Below, one piece after another: positions 11,369 through 21,402 of a DNA stretch of 64,000 bases. Position 1 is the stretch's first letter; every line of letters starts with the position of its first letter. Source of the stretch: Paramyrothecium sp. XJ0827 (Eukaryota > Ascomycota > Sordariomycetes > Hypocreales > Stachybotryaceae); the NCBI GenBank assembly GCA_020881915.1, contig JAJFPB010000004.1, positions 5,084,001 through 5,148,000 of the forward strand, read 5' to 3'. The position numbers and the translations under genes are program-made. The notes beneath the pieces are model-generated. The model had not been told where the DNA came from. It searched no databases and saw only the letters and a list, made by a program, of their open reading frames with translations.

Positions 11369-12553
11369 ATGCCTGCTATACCAGTCGCACCGGCCCTTGC
11401 TGGGGCTGCCGGTTCTGCCGCCGGTGCTGCTGGTGGTGTCGCCGGTGCTGCCAGCATGTCCAGCGCCGCCAGCATCGCCAGCACGGTTTCGAAAGCCTCA
11501 TCCGCTGCGGGCAAAGCCAAGGTTTGGGGTAAAGACGGATGGGCCAAGTTCGGTCTCGACATCCTGGGGTCAGTCGGTGGTGTCTTGGGTGTCATTGGAT
11601 TTCATCGCCATCCCATGGTTGAGCAAAATCCCACACACTCAACCGTAAGGCTCGCCACTGGGCTTCATTTTGAGGGGGGTCTCGACGGTTCTTCAGGAGA
11701 CGTTCCAAAAATCAACCTTTTTGCTGAGAATGGCAAGCCGCTTGGCCACTACACAAAGAAAGAGGGCATGGGGGACGGCGAGTTTGTCGAGTTGTCCATC
11801 AAACACCGGAAGGGGAGCACCAAGCAGGGGACGTACCTGGTCCTGAATGGCCGCGAGGATGCAATCTGCCTCGCGTACGTCACCATCGCCTGGCCCGATG
11901 GTTACAAGTATGCGTGGACTGGAGACTGGGCACAGCTGTGTGAGCCCTACTATGATGATCCCCTCCCTTGGTACTACTCCAACATCTTCATCGACAGCGA
12001 AAACAACAGCCCTCACTGCATGTGGGTTGGCAGTGACAAAACCGACGCTCCCACAGGCATCCAGCTGCATTTTACGGACTTCCTCGCCAGAGAATCCGAG
12101 CACGGCAACATGACAGCGGAGCAGAAGACCGCACTCACCAAGGACATTTGCACCAACGGCTACTCTTTCGTGGCTCACCGCGATCCAGACTACAAGAAGG
12201 TCCATCTGGGTTACGCCAACGGCGTTGTCGGCAAGCACAACAAGACCAGGATCGCTGGGCGCAGTGACGAAAACGGCATGGCAACTCATCTGGATTTCGC
12301 GGATAAACTCGTCAAGGACAACAGCACCGTGAACTCAGCCCGGGGTCTGTGCGAGAGCCGCAGCTCTCGCGGCCCAGACTTTGTGAACACCGCAGAGGGG
12401 CTGTTTTGCGACATGGACATGCACGAGCTGTGGCCCGTCTGCAATGAGGGCAGCGCGGACAAGTGTTTCAATGCGGTCTCGAACCAGCTGGTTGTCGGCG
12501 GGAAGGCGAACAGGAAGACTTACTCGCAGCTGCTTGACTGGACAAGACCTTAG
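11369..12553 (+). CDS. uncharacterised fungal protein with Ala/Gly-rich N-terminus, 394 aa
   Basis: Single exon; the ATG sits in a good context (TCAAAATGCC). Residues 1-50 are Ala/Gly/Ser-rich low-complexity and could form a hydrophobic helix, but this is not a classical signal peptide. The remainder looks like a globular, mostly beta protein: 'TYLVLNGREDAICLAYVTIAWPDG', 'YAWTGDWAQLC', 'HCMWVGSD', 'GIQLHFTDF', and a Cys-rich end 'RGLCESRSSRGPDFVN…EGLFCDM…LWPVCNE…DKCF'. At least eight Cys in the second half suggest disulphides and thus secretion by another route or a membrane-anchored ectodomain. I recall similar proteins as 'hypothetical' in Fusarium- and Metarhizium-like fungi. Function unknown. 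Confidence 0.75.
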   Translation: MPAIPVAPALAGAAGSAAGAAGGVAGAASMSSAASIASTVSKASSAAGKAKVWGKDGWAKFGLDILGSVGGVLGVIGFHRHPMVEQNPTHSTVRLATGLHFEGGLDGSSGDVPKINLFAENGKPLGHYTKKEGMGDGEFVELSIKHRKGSTKQGTYLVLNGREDAICLAYVTIAWPDGYKYAWTGDWAQLCEPYYDDPLPWYYSNIFIDSENNSPHCMWVGSDKTDAPTGIQLHFTDFLARESEHGNMTAEQKTALTKDICTNGYSFVAHRDPDYKKVHLGYANGVVGKHNKTRIAGRSDENGMATHLDFADKLVKDNSTVNSARGLCESRSSRGPDFVNTAEGLFCDMDMHELWPVCNEGSADKCFNAVSNQLVVGGKANRKTYSQLLDWTRP

Positions 12554-14481
12554 TAGGTGGATTCCGTGGCAGTCTTGACCTTTGCATGGAGCAAGCTTTA
12601 GGGATTGTTTGGCCGTACGTGGATCAGTTGGTGGTGTCAGATTTCTAGTATGGCAGTTTTCTTTTAATGTCAGTGTTCTTTTTGAAAAATTGTTTTACTA
12701 TTCCTGTGCCGATTACTGAAAATGTGGAATGAAGCTCTTCGGTTTGGGTGAAATTCTTGGCGGTCGGCGTCTTGGGTAAAAAGACTTCGCCATGTCACCG
12801 TAGGGTTCAATTTGTAGATCTCTTGCGCATACAATGACTGGATGAGACGTGAGTAGATTGAGAAGCGTAACGCTTGATATGGAGTGATGACTATCCAAGC
12901 GGACTCCATAGATAGAGCTTGAGGTATCCGAATCGGAAGTCCAAGTCACGGCCGTGGAGACATGTATACTGCCTGGTTAATGTATAAATATTTCTCATGC
13001 CCATCCGTCTTTTTCTTGAACTAGCTCTGCAGCCCTCTTGTTTAACTCCTTTCTAGCGTTAATAATCCGTCATGAAAAGAGGCAACAAAAATATTCCATA
13101 GATGGCGCGTGTCGGTTTGCCACTGATTGGTTGGTAGTAACCCTTGGCTTCCTGGTCGAAATATTAGTCGACATATAGTGGTATAGGGATTATTAATATT
13201 GGCTTCCTAACTAACTGGCTAGTTGGAGGTGTCTTTGTGTGAAACATAACCCAAATAGCGAAAGGGAGCTAGCGTTGCCGGAGAGAACTTCACGTAGTAT
13301 GAGTCACTAGCATCAATAGACTTTTGGTGCCTCACTCATTGTTCCCTCGTTGAAGCATGGGCGGGGCAGCCAGACTCAACGGAATATAATCCGATCGCGG
13401 ATAAGAGAAAAGTACTTCGGTCCCTGGATATACGCAATCCTAAGCATCTCACCAAGGGACACTTCCACCCTCAATACATACAGATCAGGTCAATGACAAG
13501 ACCTATCTCGTTACGCCTGCAGTAATGGTAGCAGGGATGGCAGCTCGGATATGGTTCTCACCTCGTGGGGGCGGGGTAACATCTGGGGAGCTCATCCTCT
13601 TTTCCTCATAGCAGGGGGCATCATGTTCCTAAGCGATCTCGCTTGTAGTATCATTATTTCGGCAACTTCCTATTCCGAAAGGACCTCGGCTGGCTGTTCC
13701 CAACCTGATTGGCGCTTTAATTCACAGTGATGTTTCATGACATCACGGATCTCAATCCCTGGGCGGGCTGGCCGTGCTATTAGGTTATACCCTCGGCGAC
13801 CCTTGTTGAGAGCTCTTTTGGAAAGTGTTTCTCGATTAGCTATAGCACCAATATTCAGTAGACTCCATGACAATCCCTTAAGCTGTGCTCTTGAATCAGT
13901 TTACAAAGTCGGTGAATTCTATCAGCCAAGTGCCTCAGCTTCCTAAATCTTTAACAAATCACTCGAGGGCAAATGGATCGGGAAACTACGCTTTATTTCA
14001 GTTTTCTATATCGAAGACGTGGGTCAACGTTCACCTCAGTTCGTGGCAGACTCAGCTGAGCACCCTCATGACGAAGGGCTGGGAAATGGCCAAGGATGCC
14101 GATCCAGAAGGATGGATAGATGGATTCCATAGCATATGCGCCAAGATAGTGTAGATGTGCGGTGATTCGTTTACTTCATTCGTTTGGTCCTGCTTACCTA
14201 CACCGCAAAATAGGGTGAAAGGGGAAGAATGAACTCATTCGTGTAGGATCAGCACCCAAGAAGCACACGACTAAAGGTTTCAGTAACGATTGCTAAGACA
14301 TCACTAGGTGCGAGGAGGAGGCAAGTATAAAAGAGCGATAATTCCCACGTCGACTCTATTTTCTCAGGCACAAGCAATAAGAAGCGCCAGTAACAGCACG
14401 CAGAATCTATTCATTCGTCTTTCTACTTGAGACATAAGTTAAAAAGCTGTTCTCTATTTTCTTCAAAATCCTTCTGTCAAC
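12554..14481. other. intergenic, nothing recognised apart from the promoter of the next gene
   Basis: 1.9 kb without a supported gene. Two weakly coding-like frames (13873-13670 minus, 13885-14154 plus) carry no motif I can name and may be relics. The region before 14482 carries a good TATA box. Confidence 0.45.
14326..14333 (+). promoter_or_regulatory. TATA box of the six-cysteine peptide gene
   Basis: TATAAAAG lies 156 nt before the ATG at 14482 and is followed by a plausible leader. It is the same octamer, at a similar distance, as upstream of the other small secreted protein at 1071. Confidence 0.55.
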
Positions 14482-14766
14482 ATGAAGTTCACTATTCTTC
14501 CCATCATCGCCACCTTGGCTCTCACCGCTACGGCTCTGCCTGCTCAAGAATTTGATGAGGGTAATTGTTTCCTTGAACATTTCGAAGGAGAAGTAAGATG
14601 GCACTGACTATGTATAGCGGTGGTTTCGAATGCTGCCAAGCTCAGCAGCCTCGCGTGCGATTCCGATGGCTATACCCAGTGCTATCAAGACTGGTGCATT
14701 ACCCCGGACCCATTCGGCAACCTCAGCTGCATTATTGCCTGCGCGGACATCAATGGTTGCCTCTAA
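14482..14766 (+). CDS. small secreted cysteine-rich protein, 75 aa, one intron
   Basis: Two exons, 14482-14560 and 14618-14766, with a 57-nt intron (GTAATT, branch CTGAC, acceptor TATAG). It is too short and too split to appear in a simple open-frame scan. The product begins with a clear signal peptide, 'MKFTILPIIATLALTATALP', a cut near Ala, and an acidic pro-like stretch. The mature part has six Cys with spacing C-x7-C-x4-C-x10-C-x3-C-x5-C, ending one residue after the last Cys, and one N-glycosylation sequon before the fourth Cys. Six Cys in about 40 residues suggests three disulphides. The spacing is not that of CFEM or hydrophobin domains, and I do not recognise a family. Candidate effector or antimicrobial-type peptide by architecture only. 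It has its own TATA box. Confidence 0.7.
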
Positions 14767-15031
14767 ACGCTCGCTGAGAACAAGGGCGTAATCTGGTTAT
14801 GCGAGGGGCATCAGGGTTCACACGCTGCGCACTGAACATTGATACAAGGATAAAGAATCGTATGCATAGAAATCATTGTGATTAAGCCAGGTAGGAGAAG
14901 CCCGAGCAGAAGGGTGGGGAGGAATAGCAAGATACGTCTGGATTGAATCCAATCTAAATAGCCTTTCTCTTCCAAAATCTCTTATCAGACTCAACATGTG
15001 TGTTCCAGCTGGTAGTTTGGTGCTTCACTCA

Positions 15032-18000
15032 CTAGTCCTCTAACAAGTTCCCCCCTTCACCTTCGCTTTTGTTGTCAGGCACAATACCCTCCTCAACGAC
15101 CACTTCCGGTCCCATCCGGATGTCTGCTGGATCGTTGAACGGACCAAATGTCTCATAACAACACCACATGCGCACCCTTGCCTCGAACGGCTCGTCCCAC
15201 TTTAGCACCTCAGCTAAAGCGAGTGAAAAATTGGCCTCCCTCATCACCATCATGCTCACGCCGTTACTACTACGCGGTACGACGTCAAAGACGATAAATT
15301 CGCCAATGTCACCGTCAGGGTCCGCAGTATCGCCTCGCCACCAGCTGCAAAGTACATTGAAACGCATGTTTGATAACATTTTCAGCGACTGTGGCTTGTA
15401 CTCGCGGCTCAGCATTGGGCGGTACGTCTTTCCCGAGAAGTCGTCATCCATACTCCCGATTGGGATTTTGATGCGGATCCATTGCAAAGTCCAGTCATGA
15501 TGTTCAATAAGATTCGGTAGCACCGTGATGCTTACGATCAGATCCGGATTAATCCCTCGCTTGGTCGGTACAAACGACGTTGCTGTCTGGCTGTCCGAGG
15601 CGTATATCTTGAGATCAAATTTGGGCTTGCCGGCTACAGGTTCGTCCATATTCCTGACTGGATGCAGGGGATGCGCTGGAGCGTAGCGGTATCGAGGAGA
15701 GGTGGGACCCCTGAGGCTTACCATGGGAAGAGATGCGGATGGTGTAGTTGCCGGCAAAGGCCCAGGCACTACATCCGCAAACGGGCACTTGGGAACGTAG
15801 AATTGGAATGGCTGAATAAGTGTGTCAGATGAAACTGACGCCGTCAATGGTGGCACCTTGATATTGAGTGTCCAGATGGGGTCGTGCAATTGTAGTGCTA
15901 ACAGCGCTGATGTGGCCTTGGTTTCTGTGAAGTCGACATCGCCCAACTCCTTCAGCGTCTTCCACACTGTTTGGGCGTATTGCTCGACATGAATTGTTCT
16001 AGAATCCCAGTCCAAGAGGCTGTCGGGTTGACCACGACGGTATTTCCTTGGTTCGGTCTCCAGTGGTAGTTTCCTAGCCTTATCACCTTTTGGGGGATTC
16101 TCTGTGGCATAAATCCTCCTCAGAGCGACCGTCAGGCTTTCCTTGTCGAGCTCCTTACCAACGGTGAAGCATTGCTGGTGCGGCGGCAAACAGAACTCAA
16201 TAGCGTCCAGGTCTGGAGGGATCCGATCGAAGAGAACCATCATAATATCAGATTCCAGCATACGCTGCACCAGGATTGGTGCCTTCGGCTTACTGTCATC
16301 CTTCTCGTCGGCCTCGTTGGCCTTTTTGAAAGTGGCCTTCACTGTAAGATCGGGGAATTTGACCAATGCTTGTGTTCGAAGAAGGAATCCATATTTCGGC
16401 ATCTGCTGGGAGTAGCCAAGTTTCTCATGAGGCTGAGAAAGACAGTAGTTTATCGAATCCTTGAGTGAACTTCTCGCGTAGTCATGTTCGGGGTCGCTCG
16501 CCCAATGGTTGGCCAGGCTAAGAGCGCCGTCCATCATGGTTTGGGTCCATATCTCGTCAACATAGAAGAACCGGAGCGATTCAGGCGGGAGGTAGGAAGG
16601 CTCCGGCAAAAAATATTGCGAGGGGATTGAGGCAAGATGTAACTTATCCAAAATCCAGTCATAGACCACGGCAAAGTCAGTACTACTAGGGGTTTTCTGA
16701 CTATGATATGCTGTGCCGTTTGCCGCCGCTCTCAAGCCACGCGAGATGGCGATGGACTCCTCGTAAACGTGAGCGAGAACGTGCGGCGAATCCATGCTGA
16801 GATCCGATTTTTCAAATGCTGGCCTCTTCCAGCGGCTCGTCGATACAGTGGCTGTTTTCCGAGCACCCAGCTCGTGATTCACATTTACCAGCCCCTCGAC
16901 CAGTTTAGCCATGTTGGCTATAGTTTCGTTGCGCGATTGGTATACGCCCATCTGGCGGTAGATCTCCTTTTTAGATTCTTCAGGGGCCTGCGTCTGAAGA
17001 ATACTTCTCAAGCGGGAAAGGGCAGCAGTAAAAGACGAATCGCCCATGGCCAGGGTCTTGCCCAGCTGCCACGCCGAAGCATAAGATATGTCCATGAGAG
17101 ATAAGTCGGGATCCAGTATCTGGAGGTCACTGCCAACGTTGGACTGGAGCTTCATCTGTTCGCGCAAGCTTTCCGGAACAGGATAAGGTGTGAGTGGTCC
17201 GCGGTAGATGGCCGCTGTATGCTCGCCCGTGATGGCGATATGGCGGACAATGGTGTAGCCATCCGTCACTCGCTTTGCTACGAGTTTTTCCGCGGGAGAT
17301 GGTTCCGTCTTGGTATTGGATGTCTTTGGCTGTGGCGTGGAAAAAAGCATGCCGACGCCCTTTTCCCCTAGGTTTTCCAAGGCTGCTGTCACGTCGGAAG
17401 AGCCAGGAGGGAGAGACGTAAAAGACCAACTGTAGAGACTCGTCATGATAACGTGTTTCCTGGCTTCAGAAACTTTCAAGCCCTTGACTTTCTCCAAAGA
17501 GACAAGATGTACAAATACCGGAGTCGGCTCCTCAACATCCAGTGGGCCCAGTCGATGCGTCACGACAGTGCTATAGATGCCGGTTCGTCCATCTGCAGCT
17601 GCAACCATGCCATCGGTGGCGACTCGCCGTACGTGTGACAGATATTTGAACTTGTCGACACTTGCAATGTCGCTCCCCTCGGCAAACAGCCGACCAAACA
17701 ACTCTCGCCTCACACAGAGAGCAGTCGTGTTCTCCTTGCTCTCTCTATCTGTCTCAGGAAGTGCCATGATGCTTGTCCAGTTATCGTTGGAGGCATTCAA
17801 GGCCTTGATCGATGTGACGGGTATGTCATAGCCGAATGTTGCACTGACTTTGTCTCCCGAGATGGCTTTGAGCGCCTCGTGCGTCTTCTCATCCGGCTTC
17901 AGCTCGTCAGCGGTAAAAGCGAGGAGGGCGACCCAAGGGACGCTATTTTCCCCATTTTTCGTGACTGGAGCATCCAGATCACCCATCCCATCTGAGCGGA

Positions 18001-18355
18001 AACTGATGGGGGCCCTCTCCCATGGAAAGTGTGGATCCTTGATGACGAGGTGAGGCAGGATCTTGGGCAGTGCTGTGTGAGCTGGTGGTGGAAACACCGA
18101 GTCTACAGAGCTAGCCGGAAGATTGTAGCGAGGCGCGATGACCATTAAATCCCTTGGCAGTGGTGTCGCTTTTCGGGAGCCGGCATCACCTTTGGTATCG
18201 ATCAATTGCTTGACAGTGATGGTATGACGGCCACCCTGCAGCGGAGGTTGGTAAAATGAGCGAAACTCAGCTTCTCCGGGCTCGAGATCTGCCTTGACAT
18301 CTTTAATCAGACGTTCCTCGTGCCGCAAAGTCAAATGCCTATATGGCGTGTTCAT
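15032..18355 (-). CDS. large uncharacterised protein, 1107 aa, intronless
   Basis: One uninterrupted 3.3 kb frame from ATG at 18355 to a stop at 15032, with no signal peptide and no clear membrane segment. The N-terminal 120 residues contain 'EAEFRSFYQPPLQGGRHTI' and, further on, 'SVFPPPAHTALPKILPHLVI', 'FPWER' and 'VPWVALLAFTADE'. I remember the same order of motifs (a sequence meaning roughly 'FPP…LPHIVL…LPWER…PWLALL') in large hypothetical proteins of actinobacteria and myxobacteria, so a bacterial-type family carried by fungi is likely. The middle is helical. The C-terminal 250 residues look like beta strands with 'WTLQWIRIKIPIG' and 'RVRMWCCYE'. The lack of any intron across 3.3 kb contrasts with the intron-rich neighbours and fits acquisition from bacteria. 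Function unknown. Confidence 0.75.
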   Translation of the reverse strand: MNTPYRHLTLRHEERLIKDVKADLEPGEAEFRSFYQPPLQGGRHTITVKQLIDTKGDAGSRKATPLPRDLMVIAPRYNLPASSVDSVFPPPAHTALPKILPHLVIKDPHFPWERAPISFRSDGMGDLDAPVTKNGENSVPWVALLAFTADELKPDEKTHEALKAISGDKVSATFGYDIPVTSIKALNASNDNWTSIMALPETDRESKENTTALCVRRELFGRLFAEGSDIASVDKFKYLSHVRRVATDGMVAAADGRTGIYSTVVTHRLGPLDVEEPTPVFVHLVSLEKVKGLKVSEARKHVIMTSLYSWSFTSLPPGSSDVTAALENLGEKGVGMLFSTPQPKTSNTKTEPSPAEKLVAKRVTDGYTIVRHIAITGEHTAAIYRGPLTPYPVPESLREQMKLQSNVGSDLQILDPDLSLMDISYASAWQLGKTLAMGDSSFTAALSRLRSILQTQAPEESKKEIYRQMGVYQSRNETIANMAKLVEGLVNVNHELGARKTATVSTSRWKRPAFEKSDLSMDSPHVLAHVYEESIAISRGLRAAANGTAYHSQKTPSSTDFAVVYDWILDKLHLASIPSQYFLPEPSYLPPESLRFFYVDEIWTQTMMDGALSLANHWASDPEHDYARSSLKDSINYCLSQPHEKLGYSQQMPKYGFLLRTQALVKFPDLTVKATFKKANEADEKDDSKPKAPILVQRMLESDIMMVLFDRIPPDLDAIEFCLPPHQQCFTVGKELDKESLTVALRRIYATENPPKGDKARKLPLETEPRKYRRGQPDSLLDWDSRTIHVEQYAQTVWKTLKELGDVDFTETKATSALLALQLHDPIWTLNIKVPPLTASVSSDTLIQPFQFYVPKCPFADVVPGPLPATTPSASLPMVSLRGPTSPRYRYAPAHPLHPVRNMDEPVAGKPKFDLKIYASDSQTATSFVPTKRGINPDLIVSITVLPNLIEHHDWTLQWIRIKIPIGSMDDDFSGKTYRPMLSREYKPQSLKMLSNMRFNVLCSWWRGDTADPDGDIGEFIVFDVVPRSSNGVSMMVMREANFSLALAEVLKWDEPFEARVRMWCCYETFGPFNDPADIRMGPEVVVEEGIVPDNKSEGEGGNLLED

Positions 18356-19482
18356 TTTGGGTTTCCGTCTTCACAAAAGATCCTCAAGTCATAACGGGGA
18401 TGCGGAATGTACAACAATCGCCTGCTGGATGCGCGGTAAACTTCAGGACTGAGGCTCACGTGGCGGGCCGACTGTGCGAACCTGAGTCTAGTGGCACAAA
18501 AAGTGCAAGTTACGGCAGCTCGTATTCCTCCTCATTTAGTCCGTCCTCCATTTTTCTTGGCATGGCGAAGCAGCCAGCTGAACTGGACAGGGCTTCCGTC
18601 ACTAGTTCTGCCAAATATTGAAAGTCTGCAATCTTGAACCTTTCAGGGGGAAGGGCCGTTCTATGTTAACACCTGGGTGTGCATGGAGAGGCCCTTGTCT
18701 CAATAGTTCGCGACCAATTCCCCAGTTATTAGGCACGAGAGTGGACTACTGCTTCAGCTTCTTCCCAGGATGCTACGCAAGCCACAGGCTATTGACGCTT
18801 TGAATTTTGGCTTGCAAGACAGCTTCACCAGAGCACTCGATTTTACATGAAGCTTGCTTTGAAAGCGTTCGATAACCTCCAAGAATTGTTGTGCCTTTCC
18901 TTTTGGGCGCATTTTCGTTTGCGCCCATAGCGATATGGTAACCATGCAGCCAATCTTACAAACACCCAAGAATGTCCTCATCCCAGTCAAGCTTGACGCT
19001 TTTCTATTTGATGCGCAAGTCTGCCAGGGTACAGACGAGGACGGCAACCATCAGTCTAAGATTGCTGCTGTCACACGAAGTAATGTTTCATGACTTAGCT
19101 TTAATCGCAAACCCAAATGAATAAAAGATGAGACCAAAAGTTCGATTATCTGCTTTATGGGTCTCCTATACCAGTATTGTCACAAGAATGGTCACTAGTC
19201 CATGGGAGCGATTCTGGAAACTAGAGAAGAATTGTCTTCGGGGCTTCTTAAGGGTTTCATTCGGCAGAAGGTCTAGCACTCATCTGATATGGCCATAACC
19301 AAAGTCCATAAGGCTTTTTATAGGAACTTCATAATGAAACCAAAGGCGACTAAGAACAAAGGCCTCAGTAAACTCTCAACTTCAGCATTTTCTGATTCAT
19401 GCAAGACAGTGTCCGACGTTTCCCTGGCCCTGGCTTATTATTTGGCTCAATGGACACGCGTACATCAAGTTTGACAACCCCC
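18356..19482. other. intergenic, nothing recognised
   Basis: 1.1 kb between two minus-strand genes. Short frames only, no recognisable motif. Confidence 0.5.
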
Positions 19483-21402
19483 TCAGCGCCACCAAGGTGC
19501 ATCTGCACTCCTCCAGACATTGGTCCCCCCATGCAAGCTACCGAATTCAACATGATGCGAAAACCAAGTATCCTGGAAAGTGAGGCTGAATCCCAGGCTT
19601 GCGTAGACTTGCTCCGCCGCAGAAGCAAAAATGTCTTTTCCCTCGATAACGGGACCCCATGGATTTGCTGTTAGAACATTGGCGCTAGTAAGCACAATGC
19701 CGCCAACAATGTTAGGATAGAACGAGACCAGTGAAGGATCATTCTGGCGGGACCGCATTGGTTTAGAGGTCGAGACAGGCCATTCTCTAGATATTCCTGA
19801 GGTGCGAGCATCTCTTTTGGCCCTATTCGAACCTGTCGAGCAGTCAAGAATGGTCTCATAAAAGAGCCCAGGAATGCGGAAAATCTCATCGGTTGTGAGG
19901 CCCGTCTCTGTCTTCAGCGTCTCTAGGACACTGTCTATGCGCTGGGCAGCATCCTCGTTTATTTGAGCAAAGTTGTCGCGCGCAAGGACCTGGGCAACGG
20001 TTGTGTCCCCTGGAAAGCACCCCGGGATAGTGTTGTCGTAGGGGTGGAATGGTCGAGGGGAAGCTTTCTCATCGCCGTGCCCATTGGCCACAGCATTCTG
20101 CAGAAGCGCAAGTCCGAGACGAGGATCCGTGGCTACGACCACCCAGCCACGCTCGCTGTTGGTCGGAAGAAACTGAAGGAACTCGCTCATGCCGCCAGTC
20201 CTTAACCACGAAGTATCCAAGACCAAGGGGTCTTGCGTTTCCTGCACCTGCAAGAAGGGTAGAAGCACAGTCACACTCGAGGCATGACTCCCTATGATAA
20301 CGCGGCCGGCTATGTAGGTCTTGCCATTGTGGGTATACGGAGGGATCGTCTCAAGGTGACCAAGGGAGTCGGCTTCACTACCGCCACCAGAAACCTGGAT
20401 TGCTCCGACAGATGCATCGCGAAGGTCAGTAAATACGAGGCCACCACTCCAGCGATCCGGCTGAGCAGAGCGGATCATGGTGCGAAGAACAACAGGGCCA
20501 TCAGGTCCAGGAATGCTACTATAAGCGGTCTCAAACCAATCCTGGACCCAAATGTCCCCCGTCCAGAACTCATGCACTGAGCTGGCGATGCCAGCGGCAG
20601 CAACGTTTGCAACGAGCTCCTCCACAAACGGCCACTGCGGTTGTCGTATACCACGAGCACTGGCAGTGAAAACGCGTTCTGCAGATTGTGCGTGATGATG
20701 TGTCAAAATCGGTGCCACGCGCAGAGCCACTTTGTCAGACGCGGTGGTTACGCCGTCTGTCACGGAGAATATAACTGTAACGCGACCATCCCAGGCCTCG
20801 CGGCGGACATCCCGGGCATCTATACCGAGCGTGAGGCCATTTGTCAGGCTTTCCGCGGAGAATTGATAGTCAGCACCAGCGAATGCCCAGTCGCCACCGG
20901 GACTCTCGACGAAAATGCGAACTCTGCTGGCAACCTCGGCGTCCTCAACAGTGACAGATCCAATAGCATCTGAGCCCAGGTCTTCTAATGGAAGGGTAAG
21001 CAAAGAGGCGAGAAGTCGTGGATTGCGTAAGATCTCATCGCTAGCATCATTACATGTGTCCCAGTCGGCCTGAGCTTCTGTGCAGCGGCGATTGGTGTCG
21101 GCAATGTTGGCAAGCAAGAGAGCGCCACGAGTTTCGGACCATTCTTCTTTTCCAATAGCATCAGACTCGTCAACTTTGCCGTCGCGATTGGTGTCAGCCA
21201 GGATGGAAACTTCCAGGGACGCTGCCATATGGCATAATGCTGCTCGTCTGTCAGAATGAATCCTGGCTTTGATATAGATTCCAACAAACCCATTGCGGCA
21301 GCACCGACACGACTGACCAACTTCATCTCTGGAAGCTTCACTCTCCCTGGCTCTGGCCACCAATGAGCAGACAGCGTGTATTGCGAGCTTTTTGCATGTC
21401 AT
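19483..21402 (-). CDS. peptidylarginine-deiminase-like protein, predicted catalytically dead, 639 aa
   Basis: Single open frame. Residues about 60-230 look like the middle PAD domain with an EF-hand-like calcium loop 'DTNRDGKVDESD' (70-81). From about 232 the C-terminal PAD catalytic fold follows: 'WTGDIWVQDWFETAY', 'SGGLVFTDLRD', 'WLRTGGMSEFLQFLP' and 'FGSLHGGTNVWR'. In active PADs the second of these carries Asp-350, the third His-471 and Asp-473 (GHVDEF), and the last Cys-645 (HCGTN), using human PAD4 numbering. Here Asp-288 is kept, but the His position is Gly-404, the second Asp is Ser-406 and the nucleophile Cys is Gly-625. Citrullination is therefore not expected. The first 60 residues are Cys/Arg-rich and unlike the family. 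Translation may begin at the second ATG (21228), or a signal-peptide exon may be missed. Confidence 0.8.
   Translation of the reverse strand: MTCKKLAIHAVCSLVARARESEASRDEVGQSCRCCRNGFVGIYIKARIHSDRRAALCHMAASLEVSILADTNRDGKVDESDAIGKEEWSETRGALLLANIADTNRRCTEAQADWDTCNDASDEILRNPRLLASLLTLPLEDLGSDAIGSVTVEDAEVASRVRIFVESPGGDWAFAGADYQFSAESLTNGLTLGIDARDVRREAWDGRVTVIFSVTDGVTTASDKVALRVAPILTHHHAQSAERVFTASARGIRQPQWPFVEELVANVAAAGIASSVHEFWTGDIWVQDWFETAYSSIPGPDGPVVLRTMIRSAQPDRWSGGLVFTDLRDASVGAIQVSGGGSEADSLGHLETIPPYTHNGKTYIAGRVIIGSHASSVTVLLPFLQVQETQDPLVLDTSWLRTGGMSEFLQFLPTNSERGWVVVATDPRLGLALLQNAVANGHGDEKASPRPFHPYDNTIPGCFPGDTTVAQVLARDNFAQINEDAAQRIDSVLETLKTETGLTTDEIFRIPGLFYETILDCSTGSNRAKRDARTSGISREWPVSTSKPMRSRQNDPSLVSFYPNIVGGIVLTSANVLTANPWGPVIEGKDIFASAAEQVYASLGFSLTFQDTWFSHHVEFGSLHGGTNVWRSADAPWWR

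Noticed and set aside
11693..12289. 198-codon minus-strand frame
   Set aside because: Antisense shadow of the 394-aa plus-strand protein; composition is reverse-complement biased.
13670..14154. Possible transposon or gene relic
   Set aside because: Frames on both strands look faintly coding but no motif, repeat or terminal structure was found.
19483..21402. Active peptidylarginine deiminase annotation
   Set aside because: Fold motifs match but Cys, His and the second Asp of the active site are replaced.
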